A DNA stretch of 9,998 nt from CAZIWJ01 sp964542855. GTDB taxonomy: Bacteria > Bacteroidota > Bacteroidia > Cytophagales > Cyclobacteriaceae. The notes under the pieces are model-generated. The model did no database searches and was not told the DNA's origin. It was given only the letters and a program-made list of their open reading frames with translations. Every line of letters starts with the position of its first letter. Within the stretch, counting starts at the first letter, position 1. The stretch is taken from the NCBI GenBank assembly GCA_964542855.1, contig CAZIWJ010000130.1, positions 1-9,998 on the forward strand, given 5' to 3'. This document shows, one piece after another, positions 7,862 through 9,998 of this stretch. The position numbers were made by a program, and so were the translations under genes.

Positions 7862-8057
7862 ATGAAAAATTTTAAGTGATACTGCTAACAAAACCCTGAT
7901 GCTGGCTGTGAAGGATAAAGCCCTGCATAAAATGGGAGTGCTGCACGAGCAATATAACCGGCAGTTATTCAGCTTTTTTTGCACAAGCCAGGAGGCTTCG
8001 CTTAGCGAAGACCCGGTGCTGAACTTTTTTCAATCCAGGGAAACCACGATATTATGA
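7862..8057 (+). pseudogene. Remnant of an ECF (sigma-70 family) RNA polymerase sigma factor
   Basis: From the ATG at 7899 this frame reads MLAVKDKALHKMGVLHEQYN and continues RQLFSFF, then TSQEASLSEDPVLNFF, ending at a TGA at 8055-8057 (52 codons). This resembles sigma region 2 of Bacteroidota ECF factors, which typically read like 'LMLxVRDGDLxKMGxLFExYxxPLFxFF' and then 'SEDLVQxVF'. The full factor is about 170-200 residues; here everything after early region 2 is lost. The frame is open upstream to a stop at 7863. An ATG at 7862 (MKNFK) in another frame may be the original start, displaced by an indel. It is the only plus-strand coding trace in the window and runs divergently from atpE. I read it as a decaying fragment, not a working gene. 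A deletion or rearrangement joining it to the phoD end is likely. Confidence 0.6.
7996..8010. repeat. Perfect short inverted repeat inside the sigma-factor remnant
   Basis: CTTCGC-TTA-GCGAAG forms a perfect 6-bp stem with a 3-base loop. On neither strand is it followed directly by a T-run; on the plus strand a run of six T lies 14 bases downstream. It is therefore not a standard terminator. It falls within codons that match the sigma family (EASLSED), so it may simply be coding sequence. Confidence 0.4.
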
Positions 8058-8103
8058 TATTATACCTGCCGGTTATAAACTAACCACGGGAAAAATTACA
8101 TGC

Positions 8104-9660
8104 TTACAGTGAATTGTTACTGCCTACCTCCTGTAATTTTACTTCCCCCGATTTTACCATCATCGACTGCTGGGTTTCCACCCCGCTGTTGCGTTCTTTC
8201 AGAGTAGGCACAAACTTGTAATCGGCCCTGGCTTCTTCCGGGGTAAGGGTAAGCAGCAAATATCCGTGGTCGCGCATATTGGCGTATTTCAGGTGCGGGT
8301 TAACCGAAGTATTTACAATTTTCTTTTCGTGGGCCAGTACCGAATCGGTGGGCGCCCGTTCGTTAGAATTCCCGGAATTGATGCTGGTGGCGCCAAACTC
8401 AACGGCAAAAGCCCCTTCCCCGGTTTCACGGTTATAACTGGCCGTATCGATTACCGATTCAAACGCCCAGGCCGAGTGGGTATCGCCGGTAATAATAACC
8501 ACATCTTCAGTTTGTTTAAAAAGTTCGGCGAGCTGTTGCTGCTCCCTGGGGTAACCATCCCACGAATCGAGGTTGATACGGAAACCGGGAAAGCCCCAGT
8601 CGAGCCGGGAGAAGATTACCTGGTTACCAATTATTTTCCACTGGGCATTCGAGGAGTTTAGTTGATCCTTTAACCAGTTTACCTGCCTGCTGCCCAGCAT
8701 GGCGCGGTCTTCGCTGTACAGGGAAGGGTCGCCTATACTATCGGCTGGTTTGGTTCGTCCGGCCAGCCGGCCGTCGAGCATCACGAGGTCGGCCAGTTCC
8801 CCGAAGGAAAAATTACGGTACAGGGTTTCATTTTCCCGGATGGGCAGCCATTCGTAGTATACCTGGCGGGCCGCGGCCTTGCGGGTTTCGTAGTCGCCTT
8901 CTTTTCCGGGCTGGTGGTTTTGCGCCCCGGTGGTGTAGGAGTTATTGGAAATTTCATGGTCGTCCCACACAGTAATAAACGGATGGTTGGCGTGTGCAGC
9001 CTGTAAATCCGGGTCGAGCCGGTACTGCGCGTACCGGTCGCGGTAATCTTGCAAAGTAATGATTTCGTGGTCGGGGATGTGAATCCTGCCTATCGTGGTA
9101 TCGCCATAAACGCCGGTTCCGTATTCGTAGATGTAATCGCCCAGGTGAATAACGGCGTGGAGTCCATCTTCGTCAGCTACCCGGCCGTAACCGTTAAAAT
9201 AGCCAAATTCATAGTTGCTGCAACTTACGACAGCAAATTTTACTTCACTGGCTTTTTCGGGAGCCGTCGTGGTTTTCCCTACCGGGGAAGTGGCATCCAT
9301 TGCCTTAAAACGGTAGAAGTACTGCGTTCCCGGCTGCAGGTTTTGCGCATCCACCTTAACGGTGTAATCGCGCTGCGGTCCGGTGGTTACCGTTCCCGAA
9401 CCGGCCGGGGAGGTAAATTCGGCATCGGTAGCAATTTCCCATTCCACCTCAATTTCAGGGATCCGGGTTTCCGGCGTAACGCGAGTCCAGAGAATAATAC
9501 GGTCCTGCAAAGGATCGCCGGAAGCTACATTATGGTAAAAGGGTTTCAGTTCAGGGTTGCGGAGTTGGGCTGTATTTTCTTCAAATGTATCGGTAGTAGG
9601 TGTTTGCTTACAGGCGGTTAACAACAGAAAAATAAACAGGAATAAATGGATGTGACGCAT
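8104..9660 (-). CDS. phoD: PhoD-like phosphatase (alkaline phosphatase D family), lipoprotein
   Basis: The 518-residue metal-dependent phosphomonoesterase/phosphodiesterase probably releases phosphate from organic phosphates outside the cytoplasm. The N-terminus (MRHIHLFLFIFLLLTAC) is a lipoprotein signal with lipobox LTAC and lipidated Cys17. There is no twin-arginine motif. Residues 40-135 form the PhoD N-terminal beta-sandwich (FYHNVASGDPLQDRIILWTR, then GTQYFYRF). The metallophosphatase domain follows, with SCSNYEFGYFNGY (146-158), HLGDYIYEYG (172-181), VWDDHEISNN (231-240) and GDTHSAWAFE (392-401). Cys147, Asp175, Asp233/Asp234/His235, Asn239, Asp393 and His395 are the probable metal-site residues by family analogy. 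These motifs are intact and length is normal. It stands alone, 310 bases from atpE and facing the window's right edge. Phosphate regulation is plausible, but no Pho-box was identified. Confidence 0.95.
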   Translation of the reverse strand: MRHIHLFLFIFLLLTACKQTPTTDTFEENTAQLRNPELKPFYHNVASGDPLQDRIILWTRVTPETRIPEIEVEWEIATDAEFTSPAGSGTVTTGPQRDYTVKVDAQNLQPGTQYFYRFKAMDATSPVGKTTTAPEKASEVKFAVVSCSNYEFGYFNGYGRVADEDGLHAVIHLGDYIYEYGTGVYGDTTIGRIHIPDHEIITLQDYRDRYAQYRLDPDLQAAHANHPFITVWDDHEISNNSYTTGAQNHQPGKEGDYETRKAAARQVYYEWLPIRENETLYRNFSFGELADLVMLDGRLAGRTKPADSIGDPSLYSEDRAMLGSRQVNWLKDQLNSSNAQWKIIGNQVIFSRLDWGFPGFRINLDSWDGYPREQQQLAELFKQTEDVVIITGDTHSAWAFESVIDTASYNRETGEGAFAVEFGATSINSGNSNERAPTDSVLAHEKKIVNTSVNPHLKYANMRDHGYLLLTLTPEEARADYKFVPTLKERNSGVETQQSMMVKSGEVKLQEVGSNNSL

Positions 9661-9678
9661 ATCAGTTGATTTTTGCTA

Positions 9679-9709
9679 CTAAAATAGACTAAGGAGTAAA
9701 AGATTAAAA
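9679..9709 (-). promoter_or_regulatory. Weak candidate Bacteroidota-type promoter for phoD
   Basis: On the minus strand TATTTTAG (9679-9686) matches 7 of 8 positions of the Bacteroidota -7 element TAnnTTTG and ends 19 bases before the phoD ATG. TTTTAA (9704-9709) lies at about the right distance for the -33 element but matches its TTTG consensus poorly. Position supports it; the sequence match is modest. Confidence 0.3.
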
Positions 9710-9831
9710 GAAATACCCTTACCGATGCACATTAACAATTCATAACATATTCCTGGAACAGGATGGTTTGGTGAAATTAGGTTTCGAAATGGGGGATAAA
9801 GAAAAGGAAAACCAACCGGCTTTATATGCGT

Positions 9832-9845
9832 GGTTGTGCGCAACC
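9832..9845. repeat. Short GC-rich hairpin GGTTG-TGCG-CAACC
   Basis: GGTTG and CAACC form a perfect 5-bp stem around the loop TGCG. A second CAACC at 9813-9817 could pair with the same GGTTG, so two mutually exclusive hairpins are possible. Neither is followed by a T-run on either strand, so a terminator is unlikely. It sits about 16 bases before the tandem repeat array and could be part of the same element. Confidence 0.45.
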
Positions 9846-9860
9846 TCGTAACCGGGGCAT

Positions 9861-9998
9861 GGAACAAATATTTTGGTCATCGAAAAAAAACTTCGGTCAT
9901 CAAAGAAATACGGCGGTCGTTCGAAAAAATATTTCGGTCTTTAAAAAAATATGCTGGTCATTGAACAAATATTTCGGTCAATGAAAAAAAACTGCGGT
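9861..9998. repeat. Tandem array of about seven 20-bp A-tract/GGTC repeats (continues beyond window)
   Basis: Units begin at 9861, 9881, 9901, 9921, 9942, 9962 and 9982; the last is cut by the window end. The approximate consensus is TGAAAAAATATTTCGGTCAT. The GGTC core recurs at 9875, 9895, 9915, 9936, 9956 and 9976, with GGT at 9996, giving steps of 20, 20, 21, 20, 20 and 20 bases. The A-tract and GGTC are well kept; the flanks vary. Units 1-2 and 6-7 are nearly the same as each other (32 of 36 positions) at an offset of 101 bases, which suggests a five-unit higher-order repeat. The unit length is not a multiple of three, and the copies touch with no spacers, so neither a protein repeat nor CRISPR fits. 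Confidence 0.85.

Larger units (their letters stand above)
9661..9857. other. Intergenic region upstream of phoD, no gene supported
   Basis: Almost 200 bases between the phoD start and the repeat array show no credible gene. A 62-codon minus-strand frame exists but starts at TTG inside the repeats and ends beside the phoD promoter area; its residues resemble no protein family. The right half (9811-9850) is unusually rich in AACC/GGTT motifs with hairpin potential. The left half is A+T-rich and probably holds the phoD promoter. Confidence 0.6.

Noticed and set aside
8071..8085. Hairpin GGTTA-TAAAC-TAACC after phoD as a terminator
   Set aside because: The stem is short and A+T-rich, with no following T-run on either strand.
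9049..9621. 190-codon plus-strand frame antisense to phoD
   Set aside because: It lies wholly opposite an intact phoD with all motifs in place. Long antisense frames are common in such codon use.
9679..9867. 62-codon minus-strand frame upstream of phoD
   Set aside because: It starts at TTG within the repeat array, has no family resemblance that I can see, and ends in the likely phoD promoter.
9859..9984. 41-codon plus-strand frame beginning MEQIFWSSKKNFGH across the repeats
   Set aside because: The repeat period is not a multiple of three, so the frame reads different residues in each unit. It looks like a by-product of A-rich repeats lacking stops.
9861..9998. CRISPR-like array
   Set aside because: The repeats touch one another with no unique spacers, the units are only 20-21 bases and diverge from each other, and no cas gene is present.

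Overview
The window most likely comes from a member of the Bacteroidota. The evidence is a short-UTR gene style without clear Shine-Dalgarno sites, an N-terminal Sec signal plus beta-rich protein ending the signal in 'NAQ', a remnant of an ECF sigma factor of the kind common in that phylum, and a V-type ATPase operon of the 'E-X-A-B-D-I-K' type. No rRNA, tRNA, CRISPR array or transposase was seen.

Layout. All intact genes lie on the minus strand, so the biological reading order runs from the right end to the left. At the right edge (9661-9998) is a 338-base region without a convincing gene. It holds a short GC-rich hairpin and a tandem array of about 20-bp A-rich repeats that runs off the window. 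Next is phoD (8104-9660), encoding a lipoprotein PhoD-like phosphatase. Between phoD and the ATPase operon (7794-8103) is a short plus-strand relic of an ECF sigma factor, plus the presumed promoter region of the ATPase operon. From 7793 down to 444 is a tightly packed seven-gene operon: atpE, a DUF2764 gene ('X'), atpA, atpB, atpD, atpI and atpK. Five of the six junctions overlap by 4 to 23 bases. The left edge (1-345) carries the 5' part of an exported, probably outer-membrane beta-barrel protein.

How the genes work together. A and B form the ATP-hydrolysing head, D the central shaft, E the peripheral stalk, I the membrane stator half-channel, and K the membrane rotor ring. Genes for the usual C (d), F and G subunits are absent, so the DUF2764 protein is the natural candidate to fill a structural role, perhaps that of subunit C. 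Subunit K has every residue of the Enterococcus hirae NtpK sodium site at the same spacing, so the enzyme is predicted to move Na+ rather than H+. PhoD is an outward-facing phosphoesterase with no evident functional link to the ATPase.

Main points for a second look: the predicted sodium specificity of K, the reduced E-X-A-B-D-I-K subunit set, the sigma-factor relic, and the phased A-tract repeat array at the right end.
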